In this document: positions 25,988 through 35,315 of the stretch, one piece after another
How positions within the stretch are numbered: the first letter of the stretch is position 1
How the letters are laid out: every line of letters begins with the position of its first letter
Assembly: GCF_004745525.1 (NCBI RefSeq)
Contig: NZ_RKLY01000011.1
Coordinates: 19,456 to 83,455 of the forward strand
DNA: 64,000 nt
Source of the DNA: Companilactobacillus suantsaicola
GTDB taxonomy: Bacteria > Bacillota > Bacilli > Lactobacillales > Lactobacillaceae
Direction of reading: 5' to 3'
Position numbers and translations under genes: made by a program
Notes under the pieces: generated by a model
Database searches by the model: none
Told to the model about the DNA's origin: nothing
The model's input: the letters and a program-made list of their open reading frames with translations, nothing else

Positions 25988-27631
25988 ATTTACATCAAAC
26001 GTATATCCACTAGGATAAAATTCTAGTCGATAAGCACGATAGACATAGGCTTTTGATGCCGCATTTTTAATTGTAATATTGAAAACTTGGTTACCGTCAG
26101 AATCTACTTCAATAATGTTACTTTCTTGACCTTTGTTCTTGAAACCAAAGTCAATCAAAGTATTACCATTACTCTCACGTTCCGCGTAACCAATAATATT
26201 AGTGAAGTTGGCTTTTCCAAGTGATTTCCCATAAGCCCAAGTTTGATCAATGGTCATGTTATTCAAGTTAACATGATATTGTACTGCTTGGGAATACTTG
26301 CCGGAAGTCTTCTTATCACCATTTGTGACATCAATATTGTTGTCATAAAGGATAATATCTTCACCGTCAGTCGTCTTTTCTAGTTGATACAAACCGTGCT
26401 GACCACCTGTGATTGAAGTTCCCTTCGTTGGTGTCAAAATCTTACTACGATATTTCTTTGGCCAACTCGACTTCTTCTTACCACTGTAAATCCAAATAAT
26501 TTTATTAGTCTTGTAATTAAGTTTCATGATCATATCTTGGTTACGACCTGAAATCATAATCGTATTATCCGAGGCATCATAATCGACCGCATTTTGATGG
26601 AACCAGTCAATCTTACCATCTGCACCTGCCTTGTAATTTTTATACATTGAACTAGGTAACAGTTTCTTCAAATCAATCACTTTAACAATTTTTCCCGTCT
26701 TGTGAGAAATTTGAACCATGACATCTTCTTTATACTTCGAGCCATCATTGACCGTCGCTAAAATATCCTTATTTGGTAATTCTAATAAATCATGATGAAT
26801 GACAGTCGTTTCATCTTTAGCATTATTACTATCATTTGATTTTACTTTACTATTAAAACTATATTCTTTATAAACCCGACCTAGGACATCGGTTTCAATT
26901 AAATCATTATAAACCATCGAATCAACGGTCTTCTTCGTCAAAATCAAGAAATGACCGTTGTCAGTTTGTTCAATTGTGTGTTGTGAATAATTAGTTGAAT
27001 ACCATCTAACTTCACCATCCGCATCGATTGCAAACGGTTCTTTAGTCGTTCGGTTGATCAAAGTTAATTTATTTTGACCAATATCCATCTTATCTTTATC
27101 ATTTTTAGTTACTTCAATTTCAGCATTCTTGACGTACTTAGGAAGTTCACCGGTCTTAATCGTCAAAACTTTCGTTTCAGTCGTGCCGTCCTTGTAAGTG
27201 ATCGTCATCGTGACCGTGTTGTTCGTATCAGCGTATAAACCAGCAACTGGCACTTGATGAACTTTCTTATATCCTTTTACCGAATTAGTAATGCTAGTCT
27301 TGTCAGTTTTACCCTCAACTGTATAACTGACCTTCGCAGCTTTATCAGTTTGGAAAATCACCAAAGCCGTCAAAGGCGAATCTTTGTACGGATTAACCTT
27401 CACATAGGGATTGTCCAAAGTGTAATTACTATCCTTGGTAATTTTTTGATATTGCTTCGTTAATTTTTCCTGAGCATCCTCACGCGTCGTAATTAACTTA
27501 GAACCAATATTCTTTTTGATCTGTGCCGTCGACAGCGGTTTATCACTATCGGCAGTCTTACTAGTACATCCCACCAGTACCAACAATACTAATGGAATCA
27601 AAGTTAATAAAAAAAGCTTCCTCTTCCTCAT
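25982..27631 (-). CDS. Aryl-sulfate sulfotransferase family lipoprotein
   Basis: A 549-residue exported lipoprotein (lipobox LVGC, Cys22). An N-terminal beta-sandwich (about 60-170) precedes a six-bladed propeller with the ASST hallmarks: HHDLLELPN, WFHQNAVDYD with the candidate catalytic His, MISGRNQDMIMKLNYKTNKIIWI and ITGGQHGLYQLE. Known enzymes move sulfate from one phenol to another without PAPS. The substrate on the surface of this bacterium is unknown. The stop codon TAG is shared with the family 2 repeat. Monocistronic. Confidence 0.87.
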   Translation of the reverse strand: MRKRKLFLLTLIPLVLLVLVGCTSKTADSDKPLSTAQIKKNIGSKLITTREDAQEKLTKQYQKITKDSNYTLDNPYVKVNPYKDSPLTALVIFQTDKAAKVSYTVEGKTDKTSITNSVKGYKKVHQVPVAGLYADTNNTVTMTITYKDGTTETKVLTIKTGELPKYVKNAEIEVTKNDKDKMDIGQNKLTLINRTTKEPFAIDADGEVRWYSTNYSQHTIEQTDNGHFLILTKKTVDSMVYNDLIETDVLGRVYKEYSFNSKVKSNDSNNAKDETTVIHHDLLELPNKDILATVNDGSKYKEDVMVQISHKTGKIVKVIDLKKLLPSSMYKNYKAGADGKIDWFHQNAVDYDASDNTIMISGRNQDMIMKLNYKTNKIIWIYSGKKKSSWPKKYRSKILTPTKGTSITGGQHGLYQLEKTTDGEDIILYDNNIDVTNGDKKTSGKYSQAVQYHVNLNNMTIDQTWAYGKSLGKANFTNIIGYAERESNGNTLIDFGFKNKGQESNIIEVDSDGNQVFNITIKNAASKAYVYRAYRLEFYPSGYTFDVNK

Positions 27632-27674
27632 TAAAATCTCCTTAATAAAATTTTTCTCAACTTATTAATAATAT

Positions 27675-27708
27675 AAAAAAAATGTTGACATTATGCCAAC
27701 ATTTTTTG
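27675..27708. terminator. Hairpin 44 bp upstream of the sulfotransferase start
   Basis: AAAAAATGTTG / CAACATTTTTT stem with U runs on both strands. It lies upstream of the sulfotransferase, so on the minus strand it would be a leader attenuator; on the plus strand it would stop antisense transcription. No gene ends here. Confidence 0.5.
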
Positions 27709-27886
27709 AAGATTTTGTGAAGTTCCTTAATGTAGGATTTTCAAGCAGTATAACCTTTTTGACCGAAATCCCCATCACACTTCACAAATCTCACAATTTT
27801 TTAAACCAGATAAGCCAAGCCCCTATAATTTTGTTAGAAAGATTATTATAATAATTATTAAAGACTTTAATAAAGGGGAACTTACT

Positions 27887-28270
27887 ATGGCAGATATTTC
27901 ATCAGATGATTACTTCAGGATTGTTCAAAAAGTTTGGGCAACCGGCAAATTTAAAGACCTCGGTGTTACAACAGGCAAGAAATACATTCAAATGTATAAC
28001 GAATTTATGCAAAACGTTGGTGGCGATAATCCCACTGAACTAGAGGAAAAGTTCCATCCTGACGATTGCATGCTTGCAGCTGCCAACGACGTTGACCCCG
28101 ATCAAATGGTCATCATGTGTTCACAAGAAAAAAATGGCAAGACTTATTTAGAAACATTCACCGCCGCAACCGACGTTGACTTCTCACACATGAATCCTGT
28201 CGAAGACGCCTTCTATCACGAAATGATTCGAGCTGACTTTAAGGGACGCATTAAGGAAATTGAAGAATAA
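27887..28270 (+). CDS. Hypothetical acidic cytoplasmic protein
   Basis: A 127-residue acidic protein, well placed for expression (GGGGAACTTACT before ATG, terminator after). It has no membrane segment, signal peptide or cofactor motif. Visible stretches are DYFRIVQKVWATGKFKDLG at the N-terminus and FHPDDCMLAAANDVDPDQMVIMCSQE in the middle, which suggests a compact alpha/beta protein. I do not recognise the family. It is monocistronic between the sulfotransferase and the M50 protease. Confidence 0.7.
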   Translation: MADISSDDYFRIVQKVWATGKFKDLGVTTGKKYIQMYNEFMQNVGGDNPTELEEKFHPDDCMLAAANDVDPDQMVIMCSQEKNGKTYLETFTAATDVDFSHMNPVEDAFYHEMIRADFKGRIKEIEE

Positions 28271-28271
28271 C

Positions 28272-28312
28272 AAAAACAAGGAACCCCAATGATGGAGTTC
28301 CTTGTTTTTATT
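28272..28312. terminator. Terminator after the 27887 gene
   Basis: Stem AAACAAGGAAC / GTTCCTTGTTT with A and T flanks; works in both directions, also ending the truncated gene on the minus strand. Confidence 0.88.
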
Positions 28313-28323
28313 TATAATCCATT

Positions 28324-28428
28324 TCATATGGGCGTGATTCGACTGAGATCTCGTCCGTAACCCACATAATGATGACTATCAACTTGCGAAAAATCCGTTT
28401 CTGAATGTCTAATCAGATATACTTTCAT
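28324..28428 (-). pseudogene. Truncated histidine phosphatase (phosphoglycerate-mutase-like), 34 residues
   Basis: The ORF reads MKVYLIRHSETDFSQV... and ends after RDLSRITPI. LIRHSET is the phosphohistidine motif of histidine phosphatases, and GYGRDLSRITPI matches the start of the next conserved block, so this is the N-terminal sixth of a ~200-residue enzyme. The rest is missing; 12 bp further the terminator of the converging gene begins. It keeps a good ribosome site (GAGGGAAAG) overlapping the M50 stop, showing an older coupled operon. It cannot be an active enzyme. Confidence 0.7.
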
Positions 28429-28437
28429 GTCTTTCCC

Positions 28438-29223
28438 TCAGATAAAGCCTAAAATTTTAATCACGATCATTGATAACACGATACTGATAATTGCGTGTAG
28501 CATGAATAAAATTGAAAAGGTTATAAAATAAATGGCTGCTGTCATTGTCACTAATCTTAGGTTCAGTAAATACAAAATAGAGCCTAGGACAATTAAAACA
28601 ACGACCCAAGGCAAGATTCCCTTGTTAACGGTTGAAAAATCATTACGGCTCAAATCATAGCCGGTGCTGGCAATCATGATCGTCAAAACAATATAAATCA
28701 AGATCATCCACCATGAAGCATTGGCAAAACTTGATTTAAGATTATCTAAAACCGAATCAAAAATCATACTAGCTGACAATTGGGTATCGATATTTAAGCT
28801 CTGAACTAGCGCCGTTAAACTAAATTGAGCTTTTAACAAGAATTTTTGCAACAAATACAAAACAATTGAGCACATATAATACGGAGCTAAGCCGATAAAG
28901 AAGTTACCCAACAATTGATAAACGTTACGGTCGTTATATCGATGATCGACGGAACCTAATGCCCCAGAGCTCTTGTAGTTGACGTTCAACAGCTGCACTT
29001 TGGTCACCTGATGTCCAAATAGATAGGCAAAAATTGCATGGCCTAATTCGTGGATAATCACGCCAGCTCCACCTACGATGAGTTGACTGTTATTTCCCAA
29101 GTTATTGACCAACATAATTTTTGACAAATGACCTAACCATGAAGTAATCAATGACGTTACATAAGGTACTAGAGTAAATATAGCTACAAAAATTATCACA
29201 AAATCAAAATAATTCGTCCACAC
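28438..29223 (-). CDS. M50-family membrane metalloprotease (site-2 protease-like)
   Basis: A 261-residue, six-helix membrane protein with the zinc site HELGHAIFAYLFGH (about 58-71). The distal Asp-containing LDG-type motif is not obvious, so it belongs to the shorter M50B-like group found in Firmicutes. It may cleave membrane proteins or signal peptides. The start is GTG behind GGAGAG. Transcribed after the AI-2E-type transporter gene (38 bp gap) and once coupled to the truncated phosphatase. Confidence 0.8.
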   Translation of the reverse strand: MWTNYFDFVIIFVAIFTLVPYVTSLITSWLGHLSKIMLVNNLGNNSQLIVGGAGVIIHELGHAIFAYLFGHQVTKVQLLNVNYKSSGALGSVDHRYNDRNVYQLLGNFFIGLAPYYMCSIVLYLLQKFLLKAQFSLTALVQSLNIDTQLSASMIFDSVLDNLKSSFANASWWMILIYIVLTIMIASTGYDLSRNDFSTVNKGILPWVVVLIVLGSILYLLNLRLVTMTAAIYFITFSILFMLHAIISIVLSMIVIKILGFI

Positions 29224-29261
29224 ACCAATCTCTCCTTAGTGTAATTTTGTAAATTATATTC

Positions 29262-30389
29262 TTATTCTACTTTTTCTACCTCATTTAGACGTCGATTTGA
29301 ATCATTCTTAACCAATTGATAAATAGTTGCGGCCACGGGTACTCCTAAAAGCATTCCGACAATTCCATTCAAGCCGCCACCAACAGTAATAGCTGCCAAA
29401 ACCCAGATTCCAGGTAGGCCAATTGAAGTCCCAACGACACGTGGATAAATGACGTTACTTTCAAATTGTTGCAAGACTAAGATGAAGATCACGAAGAAAA
29501 CAGCTTTAATTGGAGATTCAACAGCAATCAACAAGAAGCCAACGATTCCACCCAACCAAGCTCCTAAAATTGGGATCAAAGCGGTGATACTGATAAAGGC
29601 CCCGACCGACAAAGCATATGGCAATCGGAAAATCAGCATTCCAATCGCACACAAACTTCCTAAAATAATAGCTTCTGTTACCTGACCGGCGATAAAACTA
29701 CTGAACATGTTGTTAGTAACATGTAAAACGTAATTAACTTTTTTAATATGTTTTTTTGTCATATAAGCATTCATTAATTTCTTAACTTGACGACCTAATT
29801 TTTCCTTAGTTGCCAAAATATAAATAGCGAAGGTCAAAGCTAAAATGAAGTTGACAAATCCCTTAGTGATTCCTGAAACAATCTTAAACGTTGAACCAAA
29901 GACCCCACCGACACCACTAGTCAAATACTTCATTACTTTAGCCTGAATTGAACTCCAATCAATATTCATCGATTCAATCTGATCTGAAACAAACGAGTTA
30001 TGATTAATTTTTTCAAAAAGATTGGATAAATCGTTAATAAAAGATGGAATATATTTAAAGAAATTACTCAAGGCACTGAAGAATTGCGGCAAAACAAGCC
30101 AGAAGACTCCTGCCAAAACGAGTGAGACGATAATCAAAGTGCTAAGGATCACCAGTCCCCGACGACTTTTTTGAAGAATTTTTATTTTAGTATTGGGAAA
30201 AAAGTATTTCTCCAACTTTACACATAAAATGTTCAACACGTAAGCCATCACAGCACCAAGAATCAGTGGCATCAAAACGCCTAATAAATTCATGACACCA
30301 CCATAAATCTTGACTGGATATATTAAAATAAACAACAACAAAACACCAATAATACTATATTTGATTATGTCTTTTTTACTAATCTTCAT
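29262..30389 (-). CDS. AI-2E-family transporter
   Basis: A 375-residue membrane protein with about eight helices. The family marks are GVMNLLGVLMPLILGAVMAYVLNILC near the N-terminus and, late in the sequence, FRLPYALSVGAFISITALIPILGAWLGGIVG and GTSIGLPGIWVLAAITVGGGLNGIVGMLLGVPVAA. Members include TqsA and sodium/proton antiporters, so the name does not prove AI-2 export. ATG start behind GGGGAGAATTT. It leads a small unit with the M50 protease. Confidence 0.88.
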   Translation of the reverse strand: MKISKKDIIKYSIIGVLLLFILIYPVKIYGGVMNLLGVLMPLILGAVMAYVLNILCVKLEKYFFPNTKIKILQKSRRGLVILSTLIIVSLVLAGVFWLVLPQFFSALSNFFKYIPSFINDLSNLFEKINHNSFVSDQIESMNIDWSSIQAKVMKYLTSGVGGVFGSTFKIVSGITKGFVNFILALTFAIYILATKEKLGRQVKKLMNAYMTKKHIKKVNYVLHVTNNMFSSFIAGQVTEAIILGSLCAIGMLIFRLPYALSVGAFISITALIPILGAWLGGIVGFLLIAVESPIKAVFFVIFILVLQQFESNVIYPRVVGTSIGLPGIWVLAAITVGGGLNGIVGMLLGVPVAATIYQLVKNDSNRRLNEVEKVE

Positions 30390-30485
30390 AAATTCTCCCC
30401 TACTATGATTATTCCCTCAATATATCACAAAACTAGTTGTCAAAGAAATATACTTTTTATTTGTCTGCGGTGTTTGCGGTGTTTG

Positions 30486-31118
30486 CGGTGGTGGTGTAGT
30501 ATGCCGCTCCTCCGCAACAAAGCTGATTGGGCGGCAACGTGCTGGGCCGACTTTGAACTACCGCAAAGTTCGCGGCATTTCAAAGCTCGACCTTATTCTA
30601 AGCAATAAATTGCTAAGAATAATTTCACATCTGAGCCCATCAGCTTTGTTGCTCCGGTGCTGAATAACGGATCTATGGGGTATTTATATTCCATTTTTTT
30701 GGAGGTGGATGTTCTATTGGGATTAACCTATGTTCTTATTTTTAAGGAATTAGATTTTTGATTTGGTGTCACACTATTTTGGAAAACAGTTTTGGAGAGA
30801 TTGGAATAGAATTTCTATTCTTAGAAAAATTCCTCGCTTAAGTTATGAAGAGCAAAGATTCAAAACAAGTTCGGAATAGAACACAATACACCAATCCCAT
30901 AAGCTATTACCTCAATAAAAATTAGAATTGTTATATAGTCTGGAGCAACAGCTCTGGGAAATGCTCAGCCGTGAAATTTCTCTTAACGCTTTAGCGTTTA
31001 GTGAAAGACCAATCTTGGAGACAATTCCCGCTTTTGGAATTGGCTTCAAGTTGCGTCCACAGCGTTCCAGCGTTTCCCAGAGCTGTTGCGGAAGACGGCA
31101 TCCAACCACCACCCCCCC
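30486..31118 (+). repeat. Family 1 composite palindromic element, copy C3
   Basis: Left module 30486-30668 has its own P1 sequence: AACAAAGCTGATTGGGC pairs with GCCCATCAGCTTTGTTG. P2 is CCGCAAAGTTCGCGG. Right module about 30938-31118 has AACAGCTCTGGGAAATGCT / AGCGTTTCCCAGAGCTGTT. The outer ends are GGTGGTGGTGTAGTATGCC and GACGGCATCCAACCACC. The spacer hairpin is only GAATAGA / TCTATTC (about 30800-30816). A GCGGTGTTT microrepeat precedes the left end. Fills the gap between the AI-2E-type and XRE genes. Confidence 0.85.
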
Positions 31119-31190
31119 AAAAAGAACCAAACAATTCCAAACAAAAAAAGCCACCTAAACAAATAGATGACTTCTTCATAATCAAACACT

Positions 31191-32054
31191 TTACAAATTA
31201 TTGCTGGCAACCCAACGTTTAATGAGTTTGATTTCTTTTTTGTTACTATTGAATTCAGAAAAGACTAAAGCCTTGTTCATAAAGCTGCGAATCTTCTTCT
31301 CGTCACCATTAACTCTGCGAGCATTGATAGCAAGTTGAGCATAGATCCTAGCAATGTAATACGTAACATGATTCTCTGAACAAATTTTGACCCCATAATT
31401 CAACAGTGCGTTTGCAGTTTCCAAATCTTGTTTCTCTGAATAGTAAATCGCACAGTAGAAAATAATGTTGATGTAACGCCAAATTTTACTAGTATCGTCA
31501 ATCGACATTGTATAAATTTCATTGAAGACCTTGCTGAAGTAGTATTCACTCTTTGCATCGTCTCCCTGCTTGCCATATACCATGCCCATCCCGACAAATG
31601 CCAGGAAGGTAAAAATGGTTTCGCCACGGTCATCTAATTCCGATAAAATCCGGTTAAAATCAAAGACTGCATCGAATAAATCACCGTCATCCAAAACATT
31701 TAGATAACCCTTCAAATAATAATATTGCATCAACAAATGCTTATCATTGTTCAAAGTTTTAGGATCAATCCCTTTAATGATATCCCAGGATTGATCGTAC
31801 TCTTGAATAATCAAATTGAATTCAGCTTGATTCATTTCTTTAGCGACTTTCTTAATGCTACTGTCACTAACACCGATAATGCTATCCAAAGACAAACCAA
31901 GACGATTGCACAATTGAATCAGGATCTTTAATGATGGTATTTTGCCATTGTTCTCAAATTTGCTCAAAGTTGCTTGCGTACAAACACCATTGCTCAATTC
32001 CTTTTGAGAAAGGCCTAATTCTTTTCGTTTATTGATAAAAGCTTGAATATCCAC
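31191..32054 (-). CDS. XRE-family regulator with TPR-like domain (Rgg/PlcR-like)
   Basis: About 287 residues. The N-terminal helix-turn-helix KELGLSQKELSNGVCTQATLSKFENNGKIPSLKILIQLCNRLGLSLD (about 7-52) is followed by ~230 residues of paired helices typical of TPR peptide-binding domains of Rgg/PlcR-like quorum regulators. I favour GTG at 32054, behind AGGGG, over an ATG at 32075. No short peptide gene is evident next to it. Target genes unknown. Confidence 0.85.
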   Translation of the reverse strand: MDIQAFINKRKELGLSQKELSNGVCTQATLSKFENNGKIPSLKILIQLCNRLGLSLDSIIGVSDSSIKKVAKEMNQAEFNLIIQEYDQSWDIIKGIDPKTLNNDKHLLMQYYYLKGYLNVLDDGDLFDAVFDFNRILSELDDRGETIFTFLAFVGMGMVYGKQGDDAKSEYYFSKVFNEIYTMSIDDTSKIWRYINIIFYCAIYYSEKQDLETANALLNYGVKICSENHVTYYIARIYAQLAINARRVNGDEKKIRSFMNKALVFSEFNSNKKEIKLIKRWVASNNL

Positions 32055-32241
32055 GCCATCGCCCCTATATAACATATTTATATGATAATTAATATAATTA
32101 TATACCCTTAAACAATCCCTGTCATTGTGAAAAAGGGTTCAAATTGTCTAGTCATTCGGTTAAAATATTTTTTCATCTAATATACCTCATAGCAATCACA
32201 CTATTTTATTCCATTTAGATATAAAAAAGCCCTAAAAACAC

Positions 32242-32270
32242 AAAAAAATTGGAATTTCTTCCAATTTTTA
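32242..32270 (-). terminator. Terminator of the betaine transporter operon
   Basis: Minus strand: AAAATTGGAA / TTCCAATTTTT hairpin with T run, 7 bp after the binding-protein stop codon. Confidence 0.75.
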
Positions 32271-32276
32271 GTTATT

Positions 32277-33182
32277 TTATTTATTTTTTAGATCATCAAC
32301 GGAATTAATATTAGTCATATAAGTTGGAACAACTAAACCAACCTTAGCACCATTCAAGTTAGCACCTAAATCTTCAAATCTACCCTTATAGTCAGAATAG
32401 AATTTAGCAGATGTCTTAGGTAACCAAGCACTAACAGTTGCATCGGCAGCTTTCGTTGCGATTGAAGCCCAAACTGGTTGCATTTCCATTGATTGAATTG
32501 TTACTTTATAGCCTTGTTCCTTCAATACTTCAGCGATAACGTTTGTTGAAGCAATTTCGGAATCCCAAGCTACATAAGTTAACTTGATTGATTTACCGTT
32601 AACTTTTTTTACACCTTTAGTCCATTTATCAACAATCTTAGGGTTCTTCTTGATCCATTGCTTAGCAGCTTTTTTCGGATCCATTCCGTCGTTAACCTTC
32701 AACATAACATCAGACATCTGTGCTGGTGTCCAGTGGAATCGATCTAAAATTGTATAAGCTTCTGGAGAATCTTTCTTCAAGCCTTTACGCACGATAGTAC
32801 TAATATGCTCAGCTTTACCAAAACTATTCTTAGGATCTTTCAAGAACTTCATCTTGTACTTCGTGAACATCCAGTGTGGTTGCCAACCAGTAACCACGAT
32901 TGGTTGCTTGTTTTTGTAAGCTTTGTCCAAAGTACTAGTCATAGCCGAAGTTGAGCTTGGTTGTAATTGCCAATTGTTATCTTCAAGCTTGTAGTCTTTC
33001 AAAGCAGTTTGTGTTGATGCCATTACACCAGCACCAGCGTCGATACCAGTGATCGTGTAATTAATTTGGGGACCCAACTTTTCCTTACTATTGTATGGAG
33101 CTGTTTGGGAACTACATGCGGAAACAATTGGGATAATCAGTAATGCTAATAAGAAAAGTTTAATAAACTTTTGTTTTTTCAA
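32277..33182 (-). CDS. opuAC: Glycine betaine-binding lipoprotein
   Basis: A 301-residue lipoprotein with lipobox VSAC (Cys23) and an OpuAC-type periplasmic-binding fold. The aromatic-rich VVTGWQPHWMFTKYKMKFLKD and VTIQSMEMQPVWASIATKAADATVSAWLPKTSAKFY resemble the betaine cage regions. It captures compatible solutes for osmoprotection. Third gene of the operon, 10 bp after the permease, with a terminator after it. Symbol by family analogy (OpuA/Gbu type). Confidence 0.9.
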   Translation of the reverse strand: MKKQKFIKLFLLALLIIPIVSACSSQTAPYNSKEKLGPQINYTITGIDAGAGVMASTQTALKDYKLEDNNWQLQPSSTSAMTSTLDKAYKNKQPIVVTGWQPHWMFTKYKMKFLKDPKNSFGKAEHISTIVRKGLKKDSPEAYTILDRFHWTPAQMSDVMLKVNDGMDPKKAAKQWIKKNPKIVDKWTKGVKKVNGKSIKLTYVAWDSEIASTNVIAEVLKEQGYKVTIQSMEMQPVWASIATKAADATVSAWLPKTSAKFYSDYKGRFEDLGANLNGAKVGLVVPTYMTNINSVDDLKNK

Positions 33183-33192
33183 AAAATCCCTC

Positions 33193-34059
33193 CTAGTTTT
33201 TTCTGCGTGTTCTTGTAAGTGATTGAGTCAATCTATCCAAAATAATTGCCAAGATAACGATTGCTAAACCAGCAGCGAAACCATTACCAGCATCATTTCT
33301 ACCAACGGCGAAGTAGACTTCTGTACCAAGTCCCATAGCACCGATCATAGAAGCAATAACAACCATTGATAGTGAAAGCATCATACTTTGGTTAACACCA
33401 GCCATTAAACTAGTTTTAGCGATTGGTAATTCAACCTTAAATAATTTTTGCCATTCAGTTGAACCGAATGAATCAGCAGCTTCGATCAATTCATCAGGAA
33501 CTTCACGAATACCCATGTTAGTCATTCTAACTGTTGGTGGCATTGCGAAAATAACTGAAGCAACGATACCTGGAACCATACCAATACCGAATAAGGCAAC
33601 AGCAGGAATCAAGTAAACGAAAGCTGGCATAGTCTGCATGAAGTCAAGAATTGGTTTCAAAATAACTTCAGCAATGTGACTCTTAGCCATCAAAATACCA
33701 AGTGGAATACCAATTACTAGTGCAATCAAACTTGATGTTAATACCAATGTCAAAGTTTGTGTCATGTCACGCCAGTAATTCAAGTTCCAAATCAAAAGCA
33801 ATCCTAGAAATTCAAAAATCAGTAATCCCCAATTTTGCTTATCACGATTAACAAAATACGTTAAAGCTAAAACTAAAACGATGAATAACCAAATTGGTAA
33901 AGCATCGAAAACCCATTGGAAAGCATTATTGATTGCTCCAATGAAATTAGTTACAGCATTGAAAAAGCCAGTAAATTGTACTAACCAATCAACAAAATTG
34001 TCGATCCAATCAGCCAAAGGAAGTTTAGCAATAGCACCTAATAGTAAAAGACTATTCAA
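33193..34059 (-). CDS. opuAB: Glycine betaine ABC transporter permease
   Basis: A 288-residue permease. The EAA loop is EVPDELIEAADSFGSTEWQKLFKVELPIAKTSLMAGVNQSMMLSLSMV, a hallmark of ProW/OpuAB, and QTMPAFVYLIPAVALFGIG lies just before it. It has about six to seven helices with a long amphipathic N-terminus (LADWIDNFVDWLVQFTGFFNAV). It overlaps the ATPase gene by 8 bp. Works with the ATPase and the lipoprotein to import betaine. Confidence 0.92.
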   Translation of the reverse strand: MNSLLLLGAIAKLPLADWIDNFVDWLVQFTGFFNAVTNFIGAINNAFQWVFDALPIWLFIVLVLALTYFVNRDKQNWGLLIFEFLGLLLIWNLNYWRDMTQTLTLVLTSSLIALVIGIPLGILMAKSHIAEVILKPILDFMQTMPAFVYLIPAVALFGIGMVPGIVASVIFAMPPTVRMTNMGIREVPDELIEAADSFGSTEWQKLFKVELPIAKTSLMAGVNQSMMLSLSMVVIASMIGAMGLGTEVYFAVGRNDAGNGFAAGLAIVILAIILDRLTQSLTRTRRKN

Positions 34060-35263
34060 AATCGCTCACCTCATTTCCTGCAAGGGCACCTAATACGGCA
34101 CCACGAACAATGATCCCTTTCAGTTGCTTCTTGTCGTTAATTACGGCAAATGGGATACCTGTTTGTGAGATATCATCCATCAAGTCTGAAATTGGTGTAT
34201 CTTCATCTGTTGTAGGAACTTTGGTTTGAATAATAGGTGTAATATCCCCTTTCTTCTCGCGGACTAATTTAATAACATCATTGGCATCAACGACACCAAT
34301 CAATTTACGTTGGTTGTTAACAATATAAGCCGTTGAAACTTCGTTAGCCTTCATCATGTTCAAGGTCAAACGAGGACCGGCTTTTTCAATATTGATTGTC
34401 ATCGGACGAATCATTACGTTACCAGCAGTAAGAACCTTACTTCTATCAACATTTTCAATAAAGTTTTCAACATATTCGTTAGCAGGATGAGTCAAGATAT
34501 CTTCTGGTGTACCAGTTTGGATAACCTTAGCATCCTTCATGATCATAATTCGATCACCAATCTTCAAAGCTTCATTCAAATCATGACTGATAAAGATGAT
34601 TGTCTTATGCAATCTTTCTTGAATATCCAAAAGTTGATCTTGCATATCCGTTCTGTTCAATGGATCAAGGGCTGAAAAGGCCTCATCCATCAATAGAATT
34701 TCGGGGTCGTTAGCTAAAGCACGAGCTAGACCAACACGTTGTTGCATACCACCTGATAATTGATCAGGGTATTCATCGTTGTAACCTGTAATACCAACTG
34801 TTTCGAGCGCATCTTTGGCTTTTTTCTCACGAGTATCTTTGTCTACTCCTTGAATTTCCAAGCCATATTCAGCATTTTCCAAAATTGTTCTATTAGGTAA
34901 TAAACCAAAGTTTTGGAAAACCATGCTCATTTTCTTTCGACGAACTTCACGAAGCTTTTTCTTATCCATCTTCATTAAGTTTTCGCCATCAATCAATACT
35001 TCACCATCTGTTGGCTCGATAAGACGATTGATCATTCTTACCAATGTTGACTTACCACTACCTGATAGACCCATGATAACGAAAATTTCACCATCATAAA
35101 TCTTGAAATCAGCTCGGTCGACACCGACTGTGGCACCTGTTTCTTTAAGAATTTCCGATTTATCTTTTCCTTGACTACTTAACTCTTTAGCCTTGGCAAT
35201 TCTCTTACCAAAGATTTTAGTTAGGTTTTTGACTTCTACTTTTGTACTTTTATTAGTACTCAT
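34052..35263 (-). CDS. opuAA: Glycine betaine ABC transporter ATPase with CBS domains
   Basis: About 403 residues. Walker A is GLSGSGKST, the signature LSGGMQQRVGLARAL and Walker B ILLMDEAFSALDP. After the ATPase (about 1-270) two CBS motifs follow (RPMTINIEKAGPRLTLNMMKANEVSTAYIVNNQRKLIGVVD and ISDLMDDISQTGIPFAVINDKKQLKGII), as in OpuA where they sense ionic strength or c-di-AMP. I use ATG 35263 because GGGGGA lies just upstream; an earlier ATG at 35275 overlaps that site. First gene of the operon. Confidence 0.93.
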   Translation of the reverse strand: MSTNKSTKVEVKNLTKIFGKRIAKAKELSSQGKDKSEILKETGATVGVDRADFKIYDGEIFVIMGLSGSGKSTLVRMINRLIEPTDGEVLIDGENLMKMDKKKLREVRRKKMSMVFQNFGLLPNRTILENAEYGLEIQGVDKDTREKKAKDALETVGITGYNDEYPDQLSGGMQQRVGLARALANDPEILLMDEAFSALDPLNRTDMQDQLLDIQERLHKTIIFISHDLNEALKIGDRIMIMKDAKVIQTGTPEDILTHPANEYVENFIENVDRSKVLTAGNVMIRPMTINIEKAGPRLTLNMMKANEVSTAYIVNNQRKLIGVVDANDVIKLVREKKGDITPIIQTKVPTTDEDTPISDLMDDISQTGIPFAVINDKKQLKGIIVRGAVLGALAGNEVSDFE

Positions 35264-35315
35264 TAAATCCCCCATTCTTGGAATCGAAATAAATATCTTA
35301 TATTCATAATTTAGA

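Noticed and set aside
25710..26018. 102-codon ORF on the plus strand
   Set aside because: It lies wholly inside the family 2 repeat and runs over the sulfotransferase stop; no ribosome site and no family resemblance.
29262..30389. Calling the AI-2E-family gene an autoinducer-2 exporter
   Set aside because: Family name only; many members are sodium/proton antiporters, and no lux gene lies nearby.
30912..31222. Overlapping ORFs in four frames at element C3
   Set aside because: Same reason: the palindrome keeps several frames open by chance; no coding conservation between copies.
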